Of a stretch of DNA of 64,000 nucleotides, positions 32,510 to 43,487 are shown piece by piece. Both the position numbers and the translations under genes were made by a program. The first letter of the stretch is position 1. Each line of letters opens with the position of its first letter. Source of the DNA: Eretmocerus hayati (lineage: Eukaryota > Arthropoda > Insecta > Hymenoptera > Aphelinidae); the NCBI GenBank assembly GCA_029851415.1, contig CM056743.1, positions 30,640,405 to 30,704,404 on the forward strand. The letters are read 5' to 3'. The notes beneath the pieces are model-generated. The model was given only the letters and a program-made list of their open reading frames with translations. It searched no databases and was not told the origin of the DNA.

Positions 32510-33550
32510 TGCCTAGGTAAAAATGAGTTTTCGCAATTTTCCGATGTTTGGGTGCCTACAAAATTGCGAAAAATAACTTTCGCGCCTCTCACATGAGGTT
32601 CCCCGCTTCCGAGCGATCATTTCAACCCGCTGCCCTCGTCTCCGGCTCAGGCCGAAAAGCGATCGCTCAGAAGCGAGCTACAATCTCATGAACTCGGTGC
32701 GAAATATATTATCTTGTGTGAGCTATCCCCTTCTTCTATAAGAAACACCCACGTAAACGCCTAAAAGAGAGGAAATCTAACGGGCTCGAATGATTGGGGG
32801 GGAGGGGGGGCGACAAATTTTTGACTTTTCTTAGCTTTTTTGATATATCTCTATTTGTTAATGTAGACTCAATTGAGCAGAAAATTCAATTATCTCGCCT
32901 TCTGAAATTGCGAACTTGTGGCTTTTCGTTCCTTATAAGTGCATTGACTCGAGATCATAGAGGTAATACGGTAATCTGCACCACCTCTATGCTCGGGATA
33001 CGACTCATGTTCTTCGCTGACCATATATTTCCATGGTCAAAGTCTATTTCACAGATATACTTCTTTTTCCTTTATACGAGTGGGAAAATAGTAGACTGTG
33101 ATACATGCATGACCCAGAATTGAAATTTCGCACCCCGAGTAAAATTTCCTATGGACAAAGAGCAAAAGTCAGAGAATGCGAAATCTAAGTAGAAATCGTG
33201 GCCACGTATCGTATGCCATTTTTGCAATTTTTCGATATCTGGGTGCTTGCAAAATTGCAAAAAAAGCATTCGCGCTTCGTTCATGAAGTTCCCCGCTTCC
33301 TAGCGATTAATTCAATTGTCACCTACGGCTCAGGCCAAAAACAAGTCGGTCAGAAGAAGCGAACTACAACCTCATAAACTCGGTGCGAAATGTTCTATTT
33401 TGGCAAACTGTGAGAGAAAGTGGAAAATCCTTGTGCAAAAATAATACTTTTCGCAACAAATTTATAAGACTGTAGCTCGCTTCTAAGCGATTTTTACCGC
33501 TTTAGCCGCTGCCGGAGATTGAAATAATCGCTCGGAAGCGAGGAACCTCG
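32510..33550. repeat. degenerate repeated blocks, GC-rich
   Basis: Two related direct blocks (about 32530-32720 and 33225-33400) share CAAAATTGCGAAAA-like DNA, TTCCCCGCTTCC, GGCTCAGGCC and CATAAACTCGGTGCGAAAT. A third copy in reverse orientation lies at about 33470-33560 (CTCGCTTCTAAGCGATTTTT, CGCTCGGAAGCGAGG). It looks like an old transposon. Confidence 0.5.
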
Positions 33551-33570
33551 TGAACAAAGCTCGAATACTA

Positions 33571-34363
33571 AGGTATCTGTGCCTAATTTGCCCCCATTCC
33601 CTAATTTGCCCCCATTCAAGTTCTCACATGTACGAGCCCGCAGACCTTGCCCCGCATTTTTTTCATGTTTGTTACGTTAAAATTAGAGAAAATAAATGTT
33701 TTGGACCGATCCTAGATGACCCGCGCCTTTCTTAGAACAGAAGAACTGATTTCGCTACTTCCGACTTCTTTTTTGTTATTCACTAAAAGTTATGCCAAAC
33801 AAAATTGATGGAATCAATTTTAACGTGCCTTAACTCATTTTCTTTGTCTTTGTCCCAACTTTAGAATGCTTTTTGCAGAATTGCAAAATTCGATTTTTAG
33901 CCGATTCTACGCCCATATTACTAGAAAGAGTGCAGTGTTCCTAATTTGCCCCTATAGTATTTTTCCAAACTCATTCCTCGGTCCATTAAGATGCACCAAT
34001 TTACCTCAAAAAGTTTTAAAGGCATTAAAAAAAGCTACAAAATGAGATAAAGTACGTCTCATTTGGAGGTCTGGGAGCCGAGATATCCCGCTTTCACGAA
34101 AAACCCGTATAATCCCATGAAAATAGGCCTCTTTTCCCTGTGGGGGCAAATTAGGAACACACTGACAAAAACTCGCAAAAAATCTTCTTTCGCGAAAATC
34201 AAGATATCTCGGCTCTAATTTGTTCAAATTGAACGTACCTTAGCTCATTTTCAAGGTCTTAAAACAAGCTACAAAATGAGCTAAACTACGTTGAAAAATA
34301 TAGAGATGAGTTGAAATGGCGAGTAAAACAAAAGTAGTGGGGGCAAATTAGGCACACTTACCT
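33571..34363. mobile_element. TA-flanked MITE, TGTGCCTAATTTGCCCCCA ends
   Basis: The left end AGGTATCTGTGCCTAATTTG and the right end GGGGGCAAATTAGGCACACT are inverted and flanked by TA (33569-33570, 34364-34365). A second CCTAATTTGCCCCCATT lies at 33600, with more copies inside. No transposase. Confidence 0.7.
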
Positions 34364-34369
34364 TATTTT

Positions 34370-35000
34370 CTGCAATTTCGTAGGCACACAATAAACATCG
34401 AAAAATTGCGAAATAGTACATTTCAATACAAGAATGATAAACTTTTGTTCTCATTCTGTGTGCGAGAGCCATTATCGCAAGGATTTTTGATTTTCTTCCC
34501 CACGCAGACGATGAAAAAAAATAGTATTCGACACTCGGGTGGGTTGGTTTCCACTTTCGGGCGATGATTCCGGCGGTATAAATGTACTGTTTCGTACCCG
34601 AGTGATGGTTTTTCGGTCCGAGCCGCAGGCCAGGGTCGGAATAATCACGAAGATGCGAAAAATAGGTTTTACTCCCGTGTATACCAAACTGTTTTTTTTT
34701 CTTTTTAGAAACTGTGAGAAAAAGTGGGAAATGAGTGCGAAAAAGATACTTTCTCGCACAGAGTGTCGAAAATAGTACTTTTCGATACCAGGGCGGGAAT
34801 GTTGGTTTCCGCACAACGAGTGATTTTTCCGGCCCGACCCGAAGGCGAGGGTCGGAATTATCACGAGAAGGCGGAAATCACTTCGTCCGAGTATTGAATA
34901 CCATTTTGCCGTCTGTCGGGCGGGGAACAAAATCAAAAAACCCGTGCGGAAAAGTCATTTCTCACACAGAAGATGGAAAAATAACTTTTCTATTTGATCA
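34370..35000. repeat. degenerate repeat with paired GC-rich blocks
   Basis: Two blocks (about 34450-34680 and 34745-34970) share GAAAATAGTA-like DNA, a GAGTGATTTTTCCGGCCCGA-like core and GGTCGGAATTATCACGA. Both end in CACACAGA-type sequence. Long ORFs on the minus strand reflect base composition rather than genes. Confidence 0.45.
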
Positions 35001-35490
35001 AGTCCATGGTATTATGTCTACGATAATTCTACGCTTTTATTGTCCGACAACCTTCAAGTTTTTGTTCTTGTGTGGAAATTGAAAGCTCACGAGTCTTTTT
35101 TGCATTACTTGATTGTAGCGCAATCGACATTTGACATAGTTGTCATGGAACGACTATTTTAAATTTGGTTCATAGCCGCTCATTGCATTTATACATCTGT
35201 TATTGGGTTTTTTGATTATATGGATTTTACTTAATTGCTATTACAGTCATCCCTCGTTAACACGAATTTTACGGGACAGGAATTTTGTTCGTGTTATCAA
35301 GGAGTTCGGGTTAACCAGAACGCTCCAGTCACTTCTTAACACGAACTAATTCGTGTTAACCCATTAACACGAATTAATTCGTGTTAACAGGGTAATATGC
35401 GATAGATGGTGTTGAAAGAACTGATCGGAGTATTTCTGCTATTTTGTAGGTAGTATTGATTGAATTTGGACAACTGCAATTCCTATCTAA

Positions 35491-35819
35491 CAAGGGGAGT
35501 CCGGAGTCTTCGGATCCTGAAATCTCACCAAAATTTTTTCACAGTTTCGTACCACCTAGAATATGAAGAATTTAAAGCAACTCTGTCAAATGGGCCTCCT
35601 GTTCTGAGCTACAGCCAGAAATGTCAACATTGCTAGTAGAACTATACATATCACTTTTTAACATGGGCCTATATGGGCAATGTCAATGTCATGGGCTGTA
35701 GCTCTGAACGGGTGGCCCATTTGACAGAGTTGCTTTGGGTTCTTAATATTCTAGGTGGTACGAAACTGTAGAAAAATTTTGGTGAGATTTCAGGACCCGG
35801 AGACTCCGGACTCCCCTTG
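35491..35819. mobile_element. palindromic MITE inside the Tigger element
   Basis: The ends CAAGGGGAGTCCGGAGTC and GACTCCGGACTCCCCTTG are flanked by TAA (35488-35490, 35820-35822). The centre CCTATATGGGCAATGT is nearly the same as in the MITE at 10690-11019, so the family is shared. It inserted into DNA that once held the rest of the transposase. Confidence 0.75.
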
Positions 35820-35834
35820 TAACTTTTATTATTA

Positions 35835-36434
35835 TTATATTTTGGCACCACCATGGCACTTGTTTCCTCTTAGATTGAGTGTACTGTTGGGGAGAAGATT
35901 GTAATGTATCCCACCTTCATCGATATTGAGAGTATCTCGAGGAGCAAATTTCTTCCTAGTTTCTGAAAAATCTTCCCTCCAGTTGTTCGCGTCTCTTTCG
36001 TCCACTTTTAGAAATTCACCGCAGATAACTTGGGATAAAATATGTTTATGATTTTCAGAATTCTCCAGCCAACCACTCGAAGCTTCAAAATTTTCGATGC
36101 CTAAATCTTTCGCAATCTCTAAAGCTTTCTCTCGAACTAACCCGCCAGTCACTGGAATGTTTTTTTCCCGCTCTCTGCAGAACCATTCAAATAATTCCTC
36201 TTCCAATTCATCATTTTTCGCACCACGCAAGCGTTTTACTTTCGGCAACTCAATTCCTGATGCTGCGGCGTTCCGAATCTCATCTTTCTGTGATATGATC
36301 GTTGATAATGTAGATCTTGGAATTCCAAAACTATCAGCTATTTTGCTCTTCTTCTTAACAGACCGATCGACTTCATCCAGTATCTCAAGTTTAGTGCTCA
36401 AATCAATACACGACTGCTTGCGCGGCTCACTCAT
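35835..36434 (-). pseudogene. Tigger transposase, N-terminal part
   Basis: About 199 codons from the ATG (MSEPRKQSC). Residues 10-60 form a CENP-B-type helix-turn-helix (STKLEILDEVDR, SKIADSFGIPRSTLSTII). The second DNA-binding domain follows (ELFEWFCRERE, KALEIAKDLGI). The first catalytic aspartate region is present as NIDEGG, where the family usually has NxDE. The frame ends just after that, at the border of the nested MITE. The rest of the DDE domain is missing, so it cannot be an active transposase. Confidence 0.85.
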
Positions 36435-36877
36435 CACGATGTACTGAGCTGTTCCTCGCGGACATTGACTCTGTTTACAAATTTGAATTCGTATTAACCA
36501 AGATCTTGAGTCAGACGGGACCGAAAAATCGTTCGAAATTCGTGTTAACGAAAATTCGTGTTAACTCGAAAAACGTCCATAAGAGCCAGTGCATTCTCAA
36601 CGGGACAAGAATTTCGTTCGTGTTAATGGGAGAATTCGTGTTAAAGGTGTTCGTGTTAACGAGGGATGACTGTATAATATGGGAATGTACTGTCACTCCT
36701 CGCCTTCACAGGAATACATCGCTGATTACCAATCATTAGAAGAATCATCTGTCTGCAACGATTCCAGCTAACGACGACGTATCTACTGACGAAGATAGCC
36801 ATTCATCAGATTCATCATATGAAACGACTTGAAAGACTGACATTAAACTTGGAAAGAGTGATTCAACAATTATTCCA

Positions 36878-39800
36878 ATGGCTAAAAATGAAAAAAGTCA
36901 CGGCAGTGTTGACAGTATGCGACCGGTAATATTTTGGTTTGGATTTTGCTCTTAGAATAAATAAGTCCCATTACTAATCCATATAATATGAGATTATTTC
37001 CATTTTCACAGTGTATAGATGACGCAAACCGGCCAATTGATACTAAACCTTCATCTGTGATTAAAGAGGAAGACCGTGCATCAGTCTCGACCTCAGGTTG
37101 GACCCGTCGTCGTCCCATTGATCCCTATATCAGTTTCGGTAAGGATATTTACTTCGACCAGTCTGAGAATGGATCTTCAGATGAATCATCAGAAGACACA
37201 GACGATTCTGAAGCATTTGAAAGAGAGACTGCAATTTACGTTCAAGCTAATATGGATGAATACTATCTCACGAAGGAGACTGATTCTATTACAGAAGACG
37301 AGACGTCAGATGACGACGACAGTCTCAGAAAAACAGAGGTAAAATCAATTATAGTACAGCGTGGTCATACAAAATAATGAAGATATGCACAAAACTTGTC
37401 GGCCTTACCTAGTTTAGTACAGCATTTCATAATTGAATCCACCCGAAATTCCTATCATATAAACAGTTCATACTTTGATGATGATAATGGATGATGTAAT
37501 CGAAATCAAAACCTCCTCTTCGTTGCAATCACCACCGATTTTTGTCGGAAGCAGATTTCGTGTTTGAAAAATGGCTATCCCGTCCTTACGATTATAACGA
37601 GTTTGTGGTGTGATGGGTCATTGCCAGACATATCTATTTTAATTCCTTTTGAAGAAACTGTTTTTCTTGGCCCCAAATCTACGAAAGACTGTTTTTCCAA
37701 GATGAGTACTGCTTTTGAAGTTTGAACCATTCAGAACAATAATTATGTCGGACCACTCAATTTTCGGATTATTTAGATGTTTGAAAAATCCTTCCCAGGC
37801 TTCTTGCTAAAGCTAACAACACAGCCTTGTTCGCAAATTTCCGAAAATCTTAGAGATTCCAAAGTCATTTTTGAGATAGTGCGCATCTTACATTTTCGTC
37901 ATTTTTTGATAAATTGTTTATAGTCCTGATAAGTTGAAAATTTTGTTATGTTTGCTACAGAAAAATAGCGAGAGCCGTCAGTAAATTACAGAAAAGTCGG
38001 CCTAGGAGAAATATAGAGCTTCTACTTTCGAAAGCTTGAAAAATCATCTTGTTTCAGAAATTAAAAAAAAATCGTTTGATCGATGATCACGACTAGCATC
38101 ATATTTTTTACGCATGGATTTCGCGGTTGATTTCAGGATTTCAGTTTCAGGCTACATATTTCGACTTATTCTTGGTGTAGCTTCTACAGAATAATCCAAT
38201 TGGATTGTTTTTTTGGTGTATTACCAGGTGGAGCTCTTACAATCTTATCTATCCATTGCGGAAGAAAAAAATGATCATTTACGATGTGTACTAGGTAGAA
38301 TTTTTCCTACTTTTGATATGGACTTGAATGCATTTTTAAATCATTTCGAAACACAATCTTAAGGAGTGACAGTAAGAGCGTAGCTTTTCAAAAAAGTATA
38401 AGTGTCTCTTGCTCGTTGAAAAGGGACCCCCGCTTATTTTTCACTTGTATTAATTTCAACAGATTTTTGAAAATTGAATACCTCAATTAGCGGTATGTGT
38501 CAAAAAGCGGTGATTTGGAATTATCAATTATAATTATGACTTAATTAACTACGATGATTCACGATTTCTCTATTGCGAATTGAATTTCGAGAAGTATTTG
38601 TTACGAACACTCACCAAAATAGTAAACTATGCGTCGAGTGCCAAAAATCTTTGTTCTTCGCGAAAACTTTGCTTTCGCCGACATCCAACAAGGTCTTCGT
38701 TAAGAACAAAGTTTTTGGCACGAGATGGATATGCCATTTTATAAATGCGTAATTTCCGGTGGTTTTAAAGAAAGATAAAGAGTCGGGGCTGCCCGCAAAG
38801 TATCTCAAGATGAGCGCGCAGGAATTACGAAGAGAGATAGCAAAATGTCATGAAGAATTAAAAAAGGCAGACGAGAAATTTCAGAAGAAAAGTGAAGAGG
38901 CTGAAAATTGGAAGTTGCAGTGTATCCAGATCAAAAACAATTTCAAGCAACTTAAGAGAGAGATGCTCGGTGGTATGTATAAACTATTGCTTTTGTCCTA
39001 AAAAATAAGCAATGTAATGTCTAGGCTCATCCTTATAATTACCGAGATATCAATCTATTCAGGTATCCGCAAAGCTTTTGCATCCTTTCGTGAATTCTTG
39101 GATACTCAAAACATTTCTCCACCGGACCGAGAGATCTCGTCGACGAATGCGATGAAAGAAGGTGGATCCAAAAAACGAAAGCGTGAAGAAATGTATCCAC
39201 CACGATATATCAAGGTATGTACATATTTATAAGATTTTACTGTTCAGTTACTATTGAATCCGAATAAATATTTCGTCTAAAATTTCTCCTGTGTGTTCCT
39301 ATAGAAATTGTTTATTGACAAATTCCATTTTTCAGCCAAGGAAACAGTTTCCCCTTCCGACTAAATTTGTGCTGAGCGAAGAGGTACTTGCAATTTGCGA
39401 TGATCCGTCTCGAGATGTCAGGCAAGTTGTAAGCGACGCTTTACCTATTTTGTTTACTGATAAGGAGTTGAGAAAAAGCTGTATTGTTGGTCCACGAGCA
39501 CGTAATCCGGATGCTCTACCCGCCAAGCAAAAGCCTCGAGGACCACCGCTTGAACCAGAAATTCTAAATGCTCTACTGAGTAAGTTGAAATTATTGAAAT
39601 GCTTCCTGCTGCTATTTAAATAGTATAGACATGCATCATAAAAATCCCCGTTGCACACAGTAATTTAGAGAAGTCGTTAACTTTCTTTTTCAAGTGATCC
39701 TTTTTATGAAAAAATATGCCTTGCAGAGTCTTGTTTGTTATTGGTTGACTCTTCGATTTTAAATTACAAAGTTGAGTTACCAAGCTTGTATGTTCATTAT

Positions 39801-40070
39801 CCCATATTCAAATTAGTTCCAAGTCGTATAATAGAAAGCAAGAGTCAAATTAATGATGCCAGACTCTCTTTATTAGATGACGATTGATAAATTATCTATC
39901 AGTCTTCATAGTAAAATTTCATGCTCAATACGTATATTTCTATTACAGATCGTTGTCACAAAAACTTCACAGAAAAATCTAGAAAGGACCCAGACTGGTA
40001 CAACAGGTTCATGTCGGCAGCCAAGTACACGATGAGATGTTATCGGAAAAAACAACAAAACGCTGCTTAA
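36878..40070 (+). CDS. BEN-domain protein, six exons
   Basis: BEN domains bind DNA or partners in chromatin and repressor proteins. Exons 36878-36925, 37012-37338, 38771-38972, 39063-39214, 39336-39579 and 39949-40070 join in phase and give about 365 residues. The order is a short start (MAKNEKSHGS), an acidic serine-rich region (SSDESSEDTDDSEAFERE), a coiled coil (about residues 135-190, with LRREIAKCHEELKKADEKF), a basic patch (KKRKREE), then a BEN domain from FVLSEEVLAICDD through VVSDALPILFTDKELRKS to RCHKNF and CYRK. Splice sites are all GT/AG; the exon 3 acceptor (TTTTAAAG) is weak. The first exon is uncertain, since an in-frame TGA lies about 40 bp before the chosen ATG. Confidence 0.82.
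38625..38745. repeat. stem-loop repeat, second copy at 48.2 kb
   Basis: GTGCCAAAAATCTTTGTTCT pairs with AGAACAAAGTTTTTGGCAC, with CGCGAAAACTTTGCTTTCG in the loop. The same arms recur at 48235-48352. It lies just before exon 3 of the BEN gene. Confidence 0.65.
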
Positions 40071-43050
40071 CATCTGGTATGGAACATTGACGTTTTTCAA
40101 AACGAGTCAAAAGAGCAGCCAGACCGAGTAAGTAAACGTCGATGGTAGCTAATTGTGTCATGCCGTTGTTTGAGGCGTTCATATTATTCTGAAACCGAAA
40201 GTGCATCAACAAAAAGACAGTAAATTTTTATACCTGATATGAATTATTTTTTATTTTAGTGACAATCGATTTTTGTACAAATGAAATTAATTCCTGTATA
40301 AGTGACCATCAATTTTTGTATTGTTGATAGTAAAATATTTTAGAAATGGTAATTGACTTTTGGGAGGGTATTAACCAGTTTTTTTAGAGGTGGTAAATCC
40401 AAGTCTGCAGAGATGAAAATCAATTTGTATTAAGCGATAATCAATTTTGAGTTCGAGAGCCTTATGAGTTTCTTGTAATTTTTGTATGAAATGTATGTCT
40501 GTAATATTGTAGGTATCGTAATTTTGGTGAATGCTGACTTATGTTTCATTCATCTATTTTCCCTTGCTTCCTCTCGTTGTTCGTCTTTCCAAAACATGAT
40601 ACCGAAATATCTCGATAAGATAGCCTCAAATTCAACATTATTTTACATATGGATTTTGGAGAGATAATTTAAATTGTTTTGGAGTTTTTTTCGATGACTC
40701 AAAAGAACAATTTTCCTACTTTTTTTAACAAGCTTACTATATATGTATGCGATCGGATCAGATTTACTCCATCAAGCATTCATGATTCGAGAATTCACAT
40801 TCACTGACGCACACATATTTTGTGTGAACCATTTTTTTCCATTGACGCGCCAATTCATCGGTGCGTAACCAGGTCCCGGAATATGAGGGAAGTAAATTTA
40901 TTAAATGTGAATGGTCAGACGAATTGAATCGTTCGTTAACAAATTTTAATATCTTTTAGATACATGGTCGAAGAGCTTGCGTGATTCTTATTCAGAATAT
41001 TGAGGTGGGTAGATTCGACCAGTAAGATGAAGTAAAAATTCACTTAAATTGTTAACCTTATCGATCCTTTGCTGCATAGTTTGCGTGGATGAATTTCAAC
41101 CTTTTTGGAGTGATCAGATTGCACCGATAAATTTTAGCCCGACTGAACCGACAAGTGAATTTTGCTACATTTGGGTAATCAAATAGTCCACATTTAGTTC
41201 TACCCATATAAAATCTTGACCACATTATTTAGACTGAATGGATACATTTCAACAAGCCAAGATTAGTCGAAGATTAGCGCACCGTCAAATTGGGTAATTT
41301 TGGTACGTTTTTTGTGCTTTTCATTTTGTTTGGCTCGGCATTTCACCATACATTGACAAAACCCATTTCTATTTATAGTAGTCAATCAAGAGCTCACAGT
41401 CTCAGCTTTCGATTGACGGGCTACAAAGTTCAATCTGGTATGTCTAAGCATGAGCTGTTAACAGTTTTGTAAGTGTACCAAAGTTAGACCCCGACCGGGC
41501 AACTTTGGTATACTTACAAAGTATTTCAGTACAAGCCCCGACGATGCAAGTGAATCAATTTTTAATCGTTGAGAAGTCATATTCCAAGCTACTTGAAACA
41601 TTTTAAAACCGCATTAGATCTATCACTCGACTCAAGATGAGTTGAAAAGAAGCTGTCATACTGATGTGTACTGAAGACACTGATGTTACCCTGCCGTAAT
41701 GCTTCTTACCTAGAGTGGTAACTTTGATACGCCTTTTCATGGTTTTTCATTCATTAAAATTCCAAATGCTTCAAATACCCCAATGTAACGATGGTTTACT
41801 CAACATGGTGATAAATGTTGTCGAAATGTAGCAACATTCATCAGTGCTTCATTCCGGAACAGTTCTTGCCAAGAACACTAACTGGACCACTCGCGTATCG
41901 CTGCTAAATCACCGTCTTTGGAACATGGCTAATCCTGATGGTTAAGAATACAACATGTAGTTAAACTACCTAACTCATGTAGTAAAATTTTTCATGCTAT
42001 AGTTTCTTACTGGACGTAACTCAATTTATTTGTTCCTTATCAAAATTTACAAGCCATGATTTAAAAACAGATCACCCCAAAATGTCTCGAAGATCTGTGT
42101 GGCAGTATTAGAATAAATCAGCTTCATCCAGACATTGAAATGAGACGTTTCGTGGCTCATTCAAAATTCCTAGCAAACATTTGATAAATTATGATTGTTT
42201 TAAACGGGGTAAACATCACTCCTCAAGGTATACGTTGATGGTGATATACACGGTTAATCGCCACCTCTCGATTTTTACAAATATTTGCAAAAGTATTTTT
42301 AAATCAAATAATATAATGCCTTAGCGGACTCTGAATGTTACTTAACGTTAACATTGGAAACTCCGCAATTTAAATTTCGTTATGATTAGAAATGTTGCTG
42401 CCAATTTGGCAGTGCCAAATTAGTTCTATGAAATCGCTAATTATAATATTATGCGATATATCGAACAATATGCCAAATTACATTTTGAAGTAATAGACTA
42501 AAACCAACACCACATCAGCTGATATGAAAGTCTTCAGTGATGAAGAAAGAAAACATGGTTCATTAGGTGTCGGAACGACAAAAATTCGCATAGTACGGAC
42601 TTAGACTGTTTGATGCAACAAACGTATTTCAGGGGCGTAATCAAGTTTGTGCATCAAGTGTATTTAACTTTGCCTATATAATAACGATAGCGTATTTTTC
42701 TTGCAAAAAAGAATGTTACTTATAAATTTTTTGAAGGATTATAATATAGGCGGCAAAATATTTTGGACGTTGAATCACACAGTATATTTCACTAGCACAC
42801 TTTGAGTAAATTAACTGAGCAAGTGACAGAAAGTATATATTTCGTCCCTGTGAAACTAGGTGAATTATCGGAAGACTTCGCGATATTGCAAAGCAGAGTA
42901 TAATTACAATCGAATAAACTGAACGTTATAAAGGGAATACAGGTACTACTAATCAACAGTTTTCATTTACATGGGTCGACAAAATTTTACAAGAACCAAA
43001 CAATCTTTTTCTTGTATATTTACCAACTTAGACACCGAATCCGCAGCTCG
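40071..43050. other. intergenic, AT-rich
   Basis: No exons found on either strand. A pair of motifs around 41300 and 41495 (TAATTTTGGTACG and CAACTTTGGTATACTTAC) resembles the ends of the small TA-type elements elsewhere in the window. The rest shows nothing I can name. Confidence 0.4.
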
Positions 43051-43077
43051 TTTTGCGCCTATGCACGTCAGGATTCT

Positions 43078-43290
43078 TTGCAAGCCACAAAAACCTGTTT
43101 TTGTGGCTTGCAATAGGTTTTTTCAATAGGTTTCCTCGACCTAGACAGAAATCCCGACGTGGTACTCAAAACGAAGTACGGCTTCAGACGATCATTTTGC
43201 GTTGGAGAAGCTCATTGGGATACCCCTCGCAAGCGAAGATTTAGCAAAGACAAAAGCCGTACTTCGTTTTGAGTACCGCAGGTCCTTGCG
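43078..43290. repeat. two hairpins
   Basis: A perfect short hairpin (GCAAGCCACAAAAACC with GGTTTTTGTGGCTTGC-type pairing, 43078-43113) is followed by a larger one. In the larger, GGTACTCAAAACGAAGTACG (about 43158) pairs with CGTACTTCGTTTTGAGTACC (about 43258). Probably a small fold-back element. Confidence 0.55.
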
Positions 43291-43487
43291 CCCAGCGAAG
43301 AAATGTGACGGACAAGGGCAAAATGCGCTGCAGATTTGGCTACTACGTTGAAAAAACACAAGAAAAACATTGGTTGATTTCTGTAAGTTTCCGACTTCAA
43401 AATCTTGTTGACTAATGTTTATCAAGATTTATCACCAAAATTAAAGATCTGTGTATAGATGAGCTGTTACATCGTACAGTGTTCAAC

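Larger units (their letters stand above)
35244..36672. mobile_element. Tigger-type transposon, truncated
   Basis: The ends CAGTCATCCCTCGTTAACAC and its exact inverse are flanked by TA (35242-35243, 36673-36674). Internal subterminal repeats carry GTTAACACGAATT. CAGT-type ends and the TA site fit the pogo/Tigger group. It holds the first part of a transposase and has a second MITE inserted inside. Confidence 0.85.

Noticed and set aside
34281..34936. ORFs of 154 and 177 residues on the minus strand
   Set aside because: They overlap each other in repeated GC-rich blocks and look like repeat artefacts.
36878..40070. BEN gene as an integrated polydnavirus gene
   Set aside because: BEN domains occur in some wasp polydnaviruses, but this gene has five introns and no viral neighbours or excision motifs were seen, so a host gene is the simpler reading.
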